A DNA stretch of 64,000 nt from Hyunsoonleella ulvae (GTDB lineage Bacteria > Bacteroidota > Bacteroidia > Flavobacteriales > Flavobacteriaceae): contig NZ_JAEPJQ010000001.1 in assembly GCF_016827605.1 (NCBI RefSeq), positions 186,001-250,000 on the forward strand, given 5' to 3'. Positions 52,885-62,080 of this stretch are shown in pieces. The position numbers were made by a program, and so were the translations under genes. Numbering within the stretch: position 1 is the stretch's first letter; each line of letters starts with the position of its first letter. Below the pieces are notes generated by a model. That model had not been told where the DNA came from. It did no database searches and saw nothing but the letters and a program-made list of their open reading frames with translations.

Positions 52885-53982
52885 ATGAATAAGCAAGCCC
52901 TTTCATTTTCAAGAAAAGATCCTGCGAAATTTTTTAAAACGTTAAATAAACGCGTAAACGATTACTTTAAGGAAAACAATCTTAAACGTACCGGTAATTG
53001 GAAATTATACACAAAGGCTATTGTTATGTTTTCCTTACTTATTGTTCCTGTAGTTTTAATTCTAACCATTGAAAGCTTACCTGGTTGGGCACAACTATTA
53101 GGAATGGTAATAGTAGGAGTTGGTATGGCCGGAGTTGGCATGAATGTAATGCATGATGCAAACCATGGCTCATTTTCCAGTAAAAAATGGGTAAATAAAC
53201 TAATGGGAAGCAGCATATACATTTTGGCTGGAAACGATTACAACTGGAAAGTGCAACATAATGTATTACACCACACCTATACAAACATTCAAGGACACGA
53301 TGAAGATATAGACGCAGGAAGAATTATCAGGTTTTCAAAACATGCAAAATGGTACAGCTTTCATAGATACCAGAAGTTTTATGCATTTTTTCTATATGGT
53401 TTTTTAACTGCAAATTGGGCAATTACTACTGATTTTACACAAACATATCGCTATTTAAAAAGAAAATTGGCTTATGGTAAAATGCCACATCCCGCCACAC
53501 AATGGACTAAACTAATTATTGGAAAAATTGTCTATTACTCCATTTGGGTAGTACTGCCATTAGCTTTAGGATTTAAATGGTGGGAAGTTTTAATTGGTTT
53601 CTTAGTAATGCATTATACTGCAGGTATTATTTTAAGTGTTATATTTCAACTAGCACACGTTATGCCAAATACTGAAATGCCACTTCCTGACGAGCAAGGT
53701 AATATTAAGAATACCTGGGCAATCCATCAGTTGTTTACAACATCAAATTTTTCTCCTAAAAGTTGGCTTGTAGGTTTTTATACAGGAGGTTTAAACAGAC
53801 AGGTAGAACACCATTTATTTTCTCACATAAGTCACATCCATTATAGCAAGTTGGCTAAAATAGTTAAAGAAACAGCCTTAGAATTTAGCTTACCATATAA
53901 CGAGTACAATACGTTTTGGCAAGCAGTGGCAGAACACTACAATCAATTAAAAACCCTAGGACGAAAACCTAGTTTAGCTTAA
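52885..53982 (+). CDS. Membrane fatty acid desaturase (acyl-CoA/lipid desaturase type)
   Basis: The 365-residue membrane enzyme introduces a double bond into acyl chains using a di-iron centre. Three histidine boxes are visible: HDANH, HNVLHH and the late QVEHHLF with HISHIHY. About four membrane helices flank them. The sequence is closest to the DesA3/linoleoyl-CoA desaturase-like group. It probably adjusts membrane fluidity in the cold. The strong promoter and the divergent rsmG suggest its own control; aminotransferase follows after 32 bases. Confidence 0.93.
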   Translation: MNKQALSFSRKDPAKFFKTLNKRVNDYFKENNLKRTGNWKLYTKAIVMFSLLIVPVVLILTIESLPGWAQLLGMVIVGVGMAGVGMNVMHDANHGSFSSKKWVNKLMGSSIYILAGNDYNWKVQHNVLHHTYTNIQGHDEDIDAGRIIRFSKHAKWYSFHRYQKFYAFFLYGFLTANWAITTDFTQTYRYLKRKLAYGKMPHPATQWTKLIIGKIVYYSIWVVLPLALGFKWWEVLIGFLVMHYTAGIILSVIFQLAHVMPNTEMPLPDEQGNIKNTWAIHQLFTTSNFSPKSWLVGFYTGGLNRQVEHHLFSHISHIHYSKLAKIVKETALEFSLPYNEYNTFWQAVAEHYNQLKTLGRKPSLA

Positions 53983-54014
53983 ATAATAATATATACCGAT
54001 CAAAATACACTAAA

Positions 54015-55199
54015 ATGCAATTATTATCAGATAGGATTTTAAACATGTCTACGTCTGCCACATTAGCAATGGCAGCAAAAGCAAGAGAACTTAGAGGAGA
54101 AGGAAAAGACATTATAGGCTTAAGTCTGGGAGAACCTGACTTTAAAGTTCCAGATTTTATTCGAGAAGCCGCTATTCAAGCAGTAAATGATGGCTATAAC
54201 TCATACACACCTGTTGATGGTTATGGCGAGTTAAAAGATGCCGTAATTAAAAAATTTAAGCGAGATAATAACTTAACATATACTCCCTCACAAATAGTAG
54301 TATCTACTGGAGCAAAACAATGTTTAGCTAATGTTGCTGGAGTAATGCTAAATGAAGGCGATGAAGTTATTTTACCTTGTCCATATTGGGTAAGTTATTC
54401 TGATATCGTAAAATTAAACGATGGTGTACCTGTTGAAGTAAAAACTTCGATTGATACTGATTTTAAAATGACTGCTGATCAGTTAGAAGCAGCTATCACA
54501 CCAAAAACTAAAATGATGTGGTTTAGCTCTCCTTGTAACCCAAGTGGATCGGTTTACAGCAAAGAAGAATTAAAAGCTTTGGTTGAAGTTTTGGCAAAAC
54601 ACCCTAACATCTATGTGGTTTCAGATGAAATTTACGAGCACATAAACTATGGAAAAGGCCACACAAGCATTGCTAGTTTTCCAGAAATGTATGACAGAAC
54701 CATTACTGTAAACGGCGTATCAAAAGCCTTTGCTATGACTGGTTGGAGGATAGGATTTATTGGTGCTCCAGAAAAAATCGCAAGAGCTTGTAATAAACTG
54801 CAAGGGCAAACTACCAGTGGTGCCAATTGTATTGCACAACGCGCTGTGATAACTGCTTTAAACGAAGATCCCTCATCTGTAAAATATATGATTGATGAGT
54901 TTAAAGTACGTCGAGATTTAATCTTGGATTTATTAGGAGGTATAGAAGGATTTAAATCCAACACTCCAGACGGAGCATTTTATGTGTTTCCTGATGTAAC
55001 TCATTTCTTTGGAAAAACGTTAAAAGGACATAAAATAAATAATGCCACAGATTTTTCTTTGTTTTTACTAGAAGAAGCTTTGGTTGCTACTGTTACAGGA
55101 GATGCTTTTGGAAACCCCAATTGTATTAGAATTTCTTATGCCGCTTCTCAAGAGCAAATTATTGAAGCCATTAAGCGTATTGAAGCTGCAGTGAGCTAA
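54015..55199 (+). CDS. aspC: Class I PLP-dependent aspartate aminotransferase
   Basis: The 394-residue enzyme has the fold type I aminotransferase pattern of the 1-gamma (Thermus-like) group: IIGLSLGEPDFKVPDFI, YTPVDGYGELKDAV, the PLP-binding Asn in SPCNPSGSVYSKEE, Asp/Tyr in VVSDEIYEHINY, and the Schiff-base Lys in VNGVSKAFAMTGWRIGF. C-terminal Arg in NCIRISYA binds the substrate carboxylate. It exchanges amino groups between aspartate and 2-oxoglutarate and may also serve prephenate. A strong terminator follows. Confidence 0.93.
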   Translation: MQLLSDRILNMSTSATLAMAAKARELRGEGKDIIGLSLGEPDFKVPDFIREAAIQAVNDGYNSYTPVDGYGELKDAVIKKFKRDNNLTYTPSQIVVSTGAKQCLANVAGVMLNEGDEVILPCPYWVSYSDIVKLNDGVPVEVKTSIDTDFKMTADQLEAAITPKTKMMWFSSPCNPSGSVYSKEELKALVEVLAKHPNIYVVSDEIYEHINYGKGHTSIASFPEMYDRTITVNGVSKAFAMTGWRIGFIGAPEKIARACNKLQGQTTSGANCIAQRAVITALNEDPSSVKYMIDEFKVRRDLILDLLGGIEGFKSNTPDGAFYVFPDVTHFFGKTLKGHKINNATDFSLFLLEEALVATVTGDAFGNPNCIRISYAASQEQIIEAIKRIEAAVS

Positions 55200-55224
55200 A
55201 TATCTTGATTAAAAGATAAATTGT

Positions 55225-55249
55225 AAAGCCGCTTATAGCGGCTTTTTTT
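55225..55249 (+). terminator. Terminator of the aminotransferase gene
   Basis: AAAGCCGCT and AGCGGCTTT form a 9-base-pair stem with a 3-base loop, followed by a T tract. It overlaps the last codon of the minus-strand gene that follows. Confidence 0.9.
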
Positions 55250-55517
55250 AGTTATTTATATAATACAGTAGAGCTATCAAGGCTATAACTACAATCACAA
55301 AAAAAATAGAAAATAATTTTATGCTTCTAATCCTGTTTTGTTTTTCCATTCTGTTTCTAATTTCTTTTAGTTGCTGGGGAGTAGCTTCAGGAAAATCAAA
55401 CTGGCCTTCCCCAGACCATTCAAACCCTCCTAAAGTCTTCCTAAAATACCTAGATTTATCAGGAAGAATAGACTTGTTACTTTTTAAAGTAGTTTGAAAT
55501 GACTCAAAAAACGGCAT
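55248..55517 (-). CDS. Small single-pass membrane protein, tandem paralogue 1
   Basis: Starting at MPFFESFQTTLKSNKS gives 89 residues; a longer start adds 13 residues that overlap the end of the neighbour. The cytoplasmic part contains FEWSGEGQFDFPEATPQQLKEIRNRMEKQNRIRSIK, then a C-terminal membrane helix (LFSIFFVIVVIALIALLYYI). It shares with the neighbour the pattern FPxATxxQ, hxxIRxxhxxQNRxxxxRSI. No family is known to me. Together they may form a small membrane complex. Confidence 0.72.
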   Translation of the reverse strand: MPFFESFQTTLKSNKSILPDKSRYFRKTLGGFEWSGEGQFDFPEATPQQLKEIRNRMEKQNRIRSIKLFSIFFVIVVIALIALLYYINN

Positions 55518-55521
55518 AAGA

Positions 55522-55782
55522 TTACAATAAAGTGAATAGCAAAACCAGTATAACAATCAAAATACAAAAAGCAATGATACTTCTTAACTGAGTCTTTCTA
55601 TTTTGTGCTTTAATGTTATCCCTTACTGCTTGTATTTGTTCTTCTGTAGCCTTGGGAAACTCCTTCAGCTCAATACCAGCATAACTTCCTTCTAACCCTT
55701 TTTTTTCCTTTCGTTTTGATAGTTGCCCCCTATTAGTCTTAAGAGAACTATTTGCAGCCATCATTGAACCTTCTCCTCCCAT
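55522..55782 (-). CDS. Small single-pass membrane protein, tandem paralogue 2
   Basis: The 86-residue protein has a basic N-terminal half (SLKTNRGQLSKRKEKKG), then GIELKEFPKATEEQIQAVRDNIKAQNRKTQLRSI and a C-terminal membrane helix (AFCILIVILVLLFTLL). It is a clear homologue of the next gene, 4 bases downstream of its stop, so both come from one message. The tail-anchored topology and charged helix suggest a regulatory or scaffold role, with no direct evidence. Confidence 0.72.
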   Translation of the reverse strand: MGGEGSMMAANSSLKTNRGQLSKRKEKKGLEGSYAGIELKEFPKATEEQIQAVRDNIKAQNRKTQLRSIIAFCILIVILVLLFTLL

Positions 55783-56035
55783 AGTGAAATAAATTTAACT
55801 TTCAATTATAGGTATCCATTAACCCAAAAAAGTTACAAAATCTACATTTTCGATATGCTTTATTATTTTACTTACATTTCAAAAAAGACCTTTCTAAATA
55901 ATTATTACATGAAAAACAAATAGTTTTATACAAATCTTCTTCATAACAACTAAAAACACAAAGCAAATACCTCTACTGAGAGCAAACCATGCAAAGCATG
56001 TAAATTATTGATATTAAAATTGAGTCGTCCTAAAA

Positions 56036-56096
<61 letters not shown>

Positions 56097-56286
56097 TTAT
56101 TGTTTAATGAGTAAAATTGAAAGCCCATAACTCGAAAAACAATATACAAATAACCGGGTTTAAAATCTTTCAACAATGTGGTTTTTCCACATATTTTTCC
56201 TACGTACACAAAACACCGAGAAACTATTTATACTTTTAACAATTAAATTTCACATTAAAAACTATCTACCTAAAATACTGTGACTT

Positions 56287-56943
56287 ATGTCCATAAAAAG
56301 GTTAAATGTATTAATAATCGAAGATCATAAAATAATAGCTCGCGCCTATAAAAACATTTTAAATGAAATAGAAGATTATCAGTTCTGTATAAATTTTGCG
56401 GAAAATTGCGACGAAGCTGTTTTTCAAATATCTAATAATGAGAATGATATCGTTATATTAGACTTACAATTGCCAACATCTAAAGACGATAAATTTCTTA
56501 GCGGTGAAGACGTAGGACTTTTTCTAAGAAAAAAAACATCAAAAACAAAAATTATTATCCTTACTTCAATTACAAATCAAATAAGAGTGCTCAACATCGT
56601 TAAGGAGATAAATCCTGAGGGATACATGATTAAATCTGATATTGATGTAAAGGATCTTAAGAATTCTATCCATAGCGTTTTACAAGGAAAGCATTTTTAT
56701 AGCAAGACCATAAAAAAAATAACCGAAGTAATTACCTATAAAGGCGTAACCATTGATGATTTTGATAGGCAAATACTGTATCATCTGTCTATGGGAGAAA
56801 AAACCAAAGATTTATATAAATACATTCCTCTGTCAACAAGAGCCATTGAAGTAAGAAAGACCAAACTAAAAACCCTTCTTGATGTAAATAAAGACGATAA
56901 CTTTAACCTGGTAAAAGAAGCAAAAAAACTAGGCTTTATTTAA
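56287..56943 (+). CDS. Orphan response regulator with helix-turn-helix output domain
   Basis: The 218-residue protein has a receiver domain with LIIEDH, phospho-acceptor Asp59 in DIVILDLQLPTS, Thr in ILTS and Lys in YMIKSD. The C-terminal domain (about 150-218) looks like a LuxR/NarL-type HTH: DFDRQILYHLSMGEKTKDLYKYIPLSTRAIEVRKTKLKTLL. The usual conserved Glu-rich LTxRExEVL opening is diverged. No sensor kinase is nearby. It may instead be controlled by an orphan hybrid kinase elsewhere. It is convergent to trkH. Confidence 0.88.
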   Translation: MSIKRLNVLIIEDHKIIARAYKNILNEIEDYQFCINFAENCDEAVFQISNNENDIVILDLQLPTSKDDKFLSGEDVGLFLRKKTSKTKIIILTSITNQIRVLNIVKEINPEGYMIKSDIDVKDLKNSIHSVLQGKHFYSKTIKKITEVITYKGVTIDDFDRQILYHLSMGEKTKDLYKYIPLSTRAIEVRKTKLKTLLDVNKDDNFNLVKEAKKLGFI

Positions 56944-56947
56944 CAAA

Positions 56948-58441
56948 TTATCTATTTCTCCAGAAAAATGGTGTAAACAATACCAAAACAGTAAACAATT
57001 CCAGTCTACCAATTAACATTAAAAAAGAAGCCCACCATTGTGCCAAAGGTGGCAAAGCAGCATAATTATTAACTGGTCCAAAATCTCCTAACGCTGGCCC
57101 CACATTACCTAAACTAGATGCGGCCAAACCTATTGCCGAAGAAAAATCTATCTTAAACATTGAAAACACCAATGCTCCGATAATAAAAGAAAGCATATAT
57201 AAAATAAAGAAAGCTAGTATATTAAAAACTATATCTCCCGAAATAGCCTTCATATTATAGCGTACAGGTAAAATAGCACTTGGGTGCAATGCCCGTTTAA
57301 ACTCCAGAAAACCATTTTTAATCAACAGTAAATGGCGCACTACTTTTACTCCTCCGGACGTGCTTCCTGCGGAACCTCCCAAAAACATCAAACCAAAAAA
57401 GAACACTACTAAAAATGGAGTCCACATGGTATAATCAGCCGTAACAAACCCAGTAGTAGTTACAATAGCTAAAACTTGAAATAACGCATGTCGCACAGCA
57501 CTTTCGCCTTCTCCCCATACCATAGGATGATCGATGGAAGATAACGATACATCGGCTCTGAAATAAATTAATAAAGCTGCTATTATTGTAAATATAGCAA
57601 TGAATTTAAAATACAACTTAAACTCTTCATCATGCAATACTTTTTGCACCTTTCCTTTAAAAGCAAAGTAACTTAATACAAAATTAGTACCTGCCAAAAA
57701 CATAAACAGAATGATAATATACTGAATAATGGGCTGTCCATTCCAATACGCAACACTAGCATTTTTCGTAGAAAATCCTCCAGTTGATACTGTACAGAGT
57801 GCATGGTTTATAGCATCAAAAAAAGACATCCCCGCTACACTCAACAAAAGGGTTTCTGCGGCTGTATATCCAAAGTAAATTAACCATAAGCGTTTTGCTG
57901 TATCTGTAATTCTAGGGTGTAATTTATCTGCACTAGGGCCAGGAGCTTCAGCAGCAAACATCTGCATACCTCCAATACCTAAAAGAGGAAGGATAGCTAT
58001 CGCCAAAACAATAATACCCATACCGCCTATCCAATGTGTTAAACTACGCCAGAATAAAATCCCTTTAGGCATGGCCTCAATATCATTTAATATTGATGCA
58101 CCAGTAGTAGTATACCCAGACATGGTTTCAAAAAACGCATTGGTAAAATTTGGTATACTTTCAGTAATTACATAAGGCAATGTACCTGTTAATGCCATGA
58201 TAATCCAGCCAAAAGCTACAACTATATAGCCTTCACGCTTATTCATTTCTTTGTTGTGTTTTCTGGTAAATACCATCGCAAGCCCCCCAAGTGCTAGGGT
58301 AACTAATGCTGCAAAAAGAAGGTTTAACGTTACACCATCCTTGTAAAGTAGACTTACTAAAGTAGACAACAACATAAACCCTCCATTAAATAAAATAAGG
58401 AGGCCTAAAAAATGAAAAATAATTTTATAGTTGAGTTTCAT
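56948..58441 (-). CDS. trkH: Potassium uptake protein TrkH/KtrB family
   Basis: The 497-residue membrane protein is the K+ translocating subunit with four pore-loop repeats. The selectivity-loop glycines are visible in MSGYTTTGASIL, CTVSTGGFSTKN, VTTTGFVTADYTMW and SSLGNVGPALGDFG. A GGMGIIVLAIAILPLLGIGG segment follows the first pore loop. It works with TrkA, encoded just upstream with a 15-base gap, at the inner membrane. Confidence 0.96.
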   Translation of the reverse strand: MKLNYKIIFHFLGLLILFNGGFMLLSTLVSLLYKDGVTLNLLFAALVTLALGGLAMVFTRKHNKEMNKREGYIVVAFGWIIMALTGTLPYVITESIPNFTNAFFETMSGYTTTGASILNDIEAMPKGILFWRSLTHWIGGMGIIVLAIAILPLLGIGGMQMFAAEAPGPSADKLHPRITDTAKRLWLIYFGYTAAETLLLSVAGMSFFDAINHALCTVSTGGFSTKNASVAYWNGQPIIQYIIILFMFLAGTNFVLSYFAFKGKVQKVLHDEEFKLYFKFIAIFTIIAALLIYFRADVSLSSIDHPMVWGEGESAVRHALFQVLAIVTTTGFVTADYTMWTPFLVVFFFGLMFLGGSAGSTSGGVKVVRHLLLIKNGFLEFKRALHPSAILPVRYNMKAISGDIVFNILAFFILYMLSFIIGALVFSMFKIDFSSAIGLAASSLGNVGPALGDFGPVNNYAALPPLAQWWASFLMLIGRLELFTVLVLFTPFFWRNR

Positions 58442-58456
58442 GGTTGTAAATTCATC

Positions 58457-59806
58457 TTATAAAAATAGTTTCTCCACACCTTTTATAGATCGTAATAAAC
58501 TACAAACAACCACTTTATCCCCTTCTTGTATTTTAAAGTTCCCCAAAGCAATATATCCTATATCTCCTCTAATAACACCTCCAATAATTGCAGAGCGAGG
58601 AAAGTCTACATTCTTTATCAACTTATTACAAATCGCTGATGTTGCCTTTACCTCGAACTCTAATAATTCAGCATTCATATTACTAAGTTTGGTCATTGCC
58701 ACAACTTCACCTTTTCTTATGTACCTAAAAATACTATTTGCAGCAAGCAGCTTTTTGTTAATGAGCGTATCTATACCTATGGAATGTGATAACTCAAAAT
58801 AATCCATATTTTCAACCAGTGCAATAGACTTTTTTACACCTTTAGATTTTGCAACCAAACAAGACATAATATTGGTTTCAGAGTTATCACCAACAGCAAT
58901 AAAAGCATCCATATTTCCAATACTTTCTTCGTCTAAAACATCAACTTTTCTACCATCACTCTTTATCACAAGTACATCGGGTAGCTGATCTGCAATATCA
59001 AAGGCACGATCTTTATCCCCTTCCAATAGCTTTACATTAAATCCTTTTTTGCTTAAATCTCGGGCAGCTTTAAAACCAATTTCTGTTCCTCCCAATATCA
59101 TCACGTTCTTGATATCAGTATTCTTTTTTCCTGTTAGTCGGCATAATTCTTCAGCTCCACCTTCAGAAGTGATAAACACTACGTTATCACCTTCCCTAAA
59201 AATAGTATCGCCCCTTGGAATAAGCGTGTATTGTGTGCCTTGACGCTGAATAGCTATTGGGATAAAATGGATCTCTGGAAATATTTTAGCAGCCTCCTTT
59301 ACGTTTTTACCAACAAAAGAAGCCTCTTTAGACAACGTTAACCCAGCCATGGTTAAAGCGCCTTCCTCAAACTCATAAGTATCGCTAAAAGACGATTGCC
59401 TTAAGGATAATTCAATCTCAGAAGCTGCCAAAGCTTCTGGGGATATCAATTCATCAATACCAAATCTTGTAAAACCAATTTCCTCTTTGTTGCTAATAAA
59501 CTCGTTATTAGATATCCTAGCTATGGTACGTTTTGCCCCTAATTGTTTCGCTAATACACAAACTGTGATATTAATGGTCTCCGATGCCGTAACACCGATT
59601 AATAAATCACAAGCATCTACTTTTGCTTCCCTTAAAATCCCTATAGAAGTAGCATCCCCCCGAATTACTTTAATATCTAAATGAGTATCTGCATAGGTTA
59701 AACTCTCTTTATCTATATCTATTAAGGTAATCTCCTGAGATTCGTAGGACAATAATTTTGCCAAATGAAATCCAACTTCACCAGCTCCGGCAATTATTAT
59801 TTTCAT
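58457..59806 (-). CDS. trkA: Trk system potassium-binding regulatory protein TrkA
   Basis: The 449-residue cytoplasmic protein is made of two RCK units, each with an NAD/nucleotide-binding Rossmann domain (MKIIIAGAGEVGFHLAKLL at the start, KNVMILGGTEIGFKAARDLSKKG in the second) and a TrkA_C domain (LTLSKEASFVGKNV, LEFEVKATSAICNKL). It gates TrkH by NAD(H) or ATP/ADP. The double-RCK form is that of E. coli TrkA (458), not single-RCK KtrA. Confidence 0.96.
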   Translation of the reverse strand: MKIIIAGAGEVGFHLAKLLSYESQEITLIDIDKESLTYADTHLDIKVIRGDATSIGILREAKVDACDLLIGVTASETINITVCVLAKQLGAKRTIARISNNEFISNKEEIGFTRFGIDELISPEALAASEIELSLRQSSFSDTYEFEEGALTMAGLTLSKEASFVGKNVKEAAKIFPEIHFIPIAIQRQGTQYTLIPRGDTIFREGDNVVFITSEGGAEELCRLTGKKNTDIKNVMILGGTEIGFKAARDLSKKGFNVKLLEGDKDRAFDIADQLPDVLVIKSDGRKVDVLDEESIGNMDAFIAVGDNSETNIMSCLVAKSKGVKKSIALVENMDYFELSHSIGIDTLINKKLLAANSIFRYIRKGEVVAMTKLSNMNAELLEFEVKATSAICNKLIKNVDFPRSAIIGGVIRGDIGYIALGNFKIQEGDKVVVCSLLRSIKGVEKLFL

Positions 59807-59929
59807 TCTGTAATAATCATAAAAAGTAGTACAAAGATACTATAAAATAAATACCAGCACTGTAAAATGCTACAATATCATTACACCCTGTTTAAACATA
59901 AGCTACTAGGTAAAAATCATTTAAATATG

Positions 59930-59937
59930 TAAGTTTG
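59930..59937 (+). promoter_or_regulatory. ubiE promoter -7 box (TAAGTTTG)
   Basis: It fits TAnnTTTG and lies 16 bases before the TTG start. Confidence 0.6.
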
Positions 59938-59953
59938 CCAAAAAAATAGCGAT

Positions 59954-60679
59954 TTGTCTAAAATTAAACCTTACAAGGATAGTAACCAAAGTAAAAAAGA
60001 ACAGGTTACTAAGATGTTTGATACTATTTCTGGTAAATATGATGGTTTAAACCGTGTAATTTCATTTGGGATAGATGTAAAGTGGCGCAAAAAAGTTGTA
60101 AAACTAATTAATGCGCATCATGCTAAGAACATTTTAGATATTGCCACAGGAACGGGAGATTTAGCGATTGCTATGGCCGATACCAAAGCTGAAAAAATTA
60201 TTGGTTTAGATATCAGCTCTGGAATGCTAGACATTGGAAAACAAAAAATTAGCACAAGAGGATTATCAGATAAAATTGAAATGGTTTTGGGCGATTCTGA
60301 AAACATGCCTTTTGAAGACAATACTTTTGATGCTATTACCGTAGCTTTTGGTGTAAGAAATTTTGAAAATTTACAAAAAGGATTAAAAGACATTCTTAGA
60401 GTGTTAAAGCCAGGAGGCATTTTTGTGATTCTTGAAACCTCTATACCCACAAAAACACCCTATAAACAAGGTTATAAATTTTATACAAAAAATATATTAC
60501 CCCTAATTGGCAGGATTTTTTCTAAAGATAGAAGCGCCTACAAATATTTATGTGAGTCAGCCTCAGCTTTTCCCTATGGAGAAGCCTTAAACAATATTTT
60601 GCGAGAAATTGGGTTTATTAATGTTGAAGATTTTCCTCAAACCTTTGGGGTAGCTACAATTTATAAATCATCAAAGTAA
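59954..60679 (+). CDS. ubiE: Demethylmenaquinone methyltransferase (UbiE/MenG)
   Basis: This SAM-dependent enzyme makes menaquinone from demethylmenaquinone in the last step of the pathway. The 241-residue protein begins at a TTG codon; no ATG precedes the conserved [35 protein letters not shown] opening. Motifs [16 protein letters not shown] and [26 protein letters not shown] are typical, as is [13 protein letters not shown]. Its product is the quinone used by Nqr. It is followed by porT after 2 bases. Confidence 0.96.
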   Translation: MSKIKPYKDSNQSKKEQVTKMFDTISGKYDGLNRVISFGIDVKWRKKVVKLINAHHAKNILDIATGTGDLAIAMADTKAEKIIGLDISSGMLDIGKQKISTRGLSDKIEMVLGDSENMPFEDNTFDAITVAFGVRNFENLQKGLKDILRVLKPGGIFVILETSIPTKTPYKQGYKFYTKNILPLIGRIFSKDRSAYKYLCESASAFPYGEALNNILREIGFINVEDFPQTFGVATIYKSSK

Positions 60680-60681
60680 TT

Positions 60682-61410
60682 ATGAAACAAATTTTAGTTG
60701 GTTTTGTTTTTCTTTTAACCTTTCAAACTACTCAAGCACAGCTGTTTAAAAAAGAAAAAATTACTTATGATGCTAATCAAGGTCGCGGTACTACTGACTT
60801 TAAATTTTTACGTTGGGGTTACTTCTTGGGAATAAACAATTACGATTTTAATTTTGATTACAACCAAGACCTACCTGATATTTATGTAAAAATGAGCCCA
60901 GGGTTTAGTGTGGGTTTAATTGGTAATATGAGGGTAAATAGTTTTTTAGATTTAAGACTTGAACCAGGACTTTTTATTACTACAAGAGAACTATTTTACA
61001 ACGAAGAATATTTTCAAGGTGTAGATTTTAGGGAGTCTGACTTATCCCGCGAAGTAAAATCTACATATATACACATACCCTTACTTTTAAAAGTATCTAC
61101 AAAACGTATTAATAATTTTAAGCCTTTTATTATAGGAGGCATTTCTACAGCGATAAATTTATCTAGCAATGAGAATAATCCTGATGACAACAGTAAAGGC
61201 CAGTTTAGAACTAAAAGTAGACCTTTATTTTACGAATTAGGCTTCGGTATCGATTTTTACCTCTACAATTTTAAATTCACACCTTCTATTCGTGGTCTTT
61301 TTGGAATGGGAGATGAACTAATAAGGGATAATGACCCCAATAGTCCCTGGACAAGTAACATTACCAGAATGCAAACTCGAGGCATCTTCCTTAATTTTAC
61401 ATTCCAGTAA
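60682..61410 (+). CDS. porT: Type IX secretion/gliding protein PorT family
   Basis: The 242-residue outer-membrane beta-barrel has a signal peptide (to TTQAQ) and an eight-stranded barrel-like sequence: FKFLRWGYFLGINNYDFNF, GFSVGLIGNMRVNSFLDLRLEPGLFITTREL and the final RMQTRGIFLNFTFQ with a C-terminal aromatic residue. It is a core component required for protein secretion by the T9SS. It lies two bases after ubiE, a gene order I associate with Flavobacteriia. Confidence 0.93.
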   Translation: MKQILVGFVFLLTFQTTQAQLFKKEKITYDANQGRGTTDFKFLRWGYFLGINNYDFNFDYNQDLPDIYVKMSPGFSVGLIGNMRVNSFLDLRLEPGLFITTRELFYNEEYFQGVDFRESDLSREVKSTYIHIPLLLKVSTKRINNFKPFIIGGISTAINLSSNENNPDDNSKGQFRTKSRPLFYELGFGIDFYLYNFKFTPSIRGLFGMGDELIRDNDPNSPWTSNITRMQTRGIFLNFTFQ

Positions 61411-61425
61411 ACAATATTTCTTATC

Positions 61426-61968
61426 CTAATTGGATTTAGTAATTCTAAAGTTAAGTGTAGTTTCAGAGGCTGCCCCAGTTTGGTTTAGCCAGATACTATA
61501 GTCGCCAGCAGGCAAAGCCCCAGTAAACCCTTGAGCTCCGTTTAAACTTCCCATGTTTGTTAAAATATCACTCCCTCTGTTGGAAACACCATACACTAAT
61601 CCACCCAACAAATCGCTAGCGTTAGTATTAATGGCATCGGTTGGAAATGTATTTCCGTTTACAATCCCAATAAACCCTGCATCGTCAGACGATTGGTAAT
61701 CTTCTACAATAATTTGAGTCAACTCATAACCAATGGGCACGGTAAAGGTAAAGTAATCTACATCACTAGAAGATTGAGTTGCCGTAACGGTATTTTGGCC
61801 TCCTACAAAAGCTAGGACTGTTGGGGTAGTATTTGTATTTGCCAAATCGCCACTTAAATTCTCGTTATAATCAAAACTTTGTACAGGTGGATCCGTTATA
61901 ATGTCATCATCATTATTACATGCCGTTATAAAAACTAAGCCTAAGGTTAGCAAAAGAATCTTTTTCAT
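61426..61968 (-). CDS. Predicted surface lipoprotein with PPC-like domain
   Basis: Starting at MKKILLLTLGLVFITACNN gives 180 residues with a clear lipobox and an acidic tail after it (CNNDDDIITD); eight codons are open upstream and less likely. Residues about 25-180 are beta-rich: DYNENLSGDLANTNTTPT, VTATQSSSDVDYFTFTVPIGYELTQI, ALPAGDYSIWLNQTGA. This looks like a bacterial pre-peptidase C-terminal (PPC) domain, often fused to secreted proteases but here stand-alone. Function unknown. Confidence 0.78.
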   Translation of the reverse strand: MKKILLLTLGLVFITACNNDDDIITDPPVQSFDYNENLSGDLANTNTTPTVLAFVGGQNTVTATQSSSDVDYFTFTVPIGYELTQIIVEDYQSSDDAGFIGIVNGNTFPTDAINTNASDLLGGLVYGVSNRGSDILTNMGSLNGAQGFTGALPAGDYSIWLNQTGAASETTLNFRITKSN

Positions 61969-62080
61969 TTTAATTTTTTTTAGGTTAAACATTCATGATT
62001 TAAGGTCGGGAAAACTTAATTATCATTTCAAAATAAAACGTTTAATCCACTTTCAAATTGCTACAACAGCAATAATAAAG

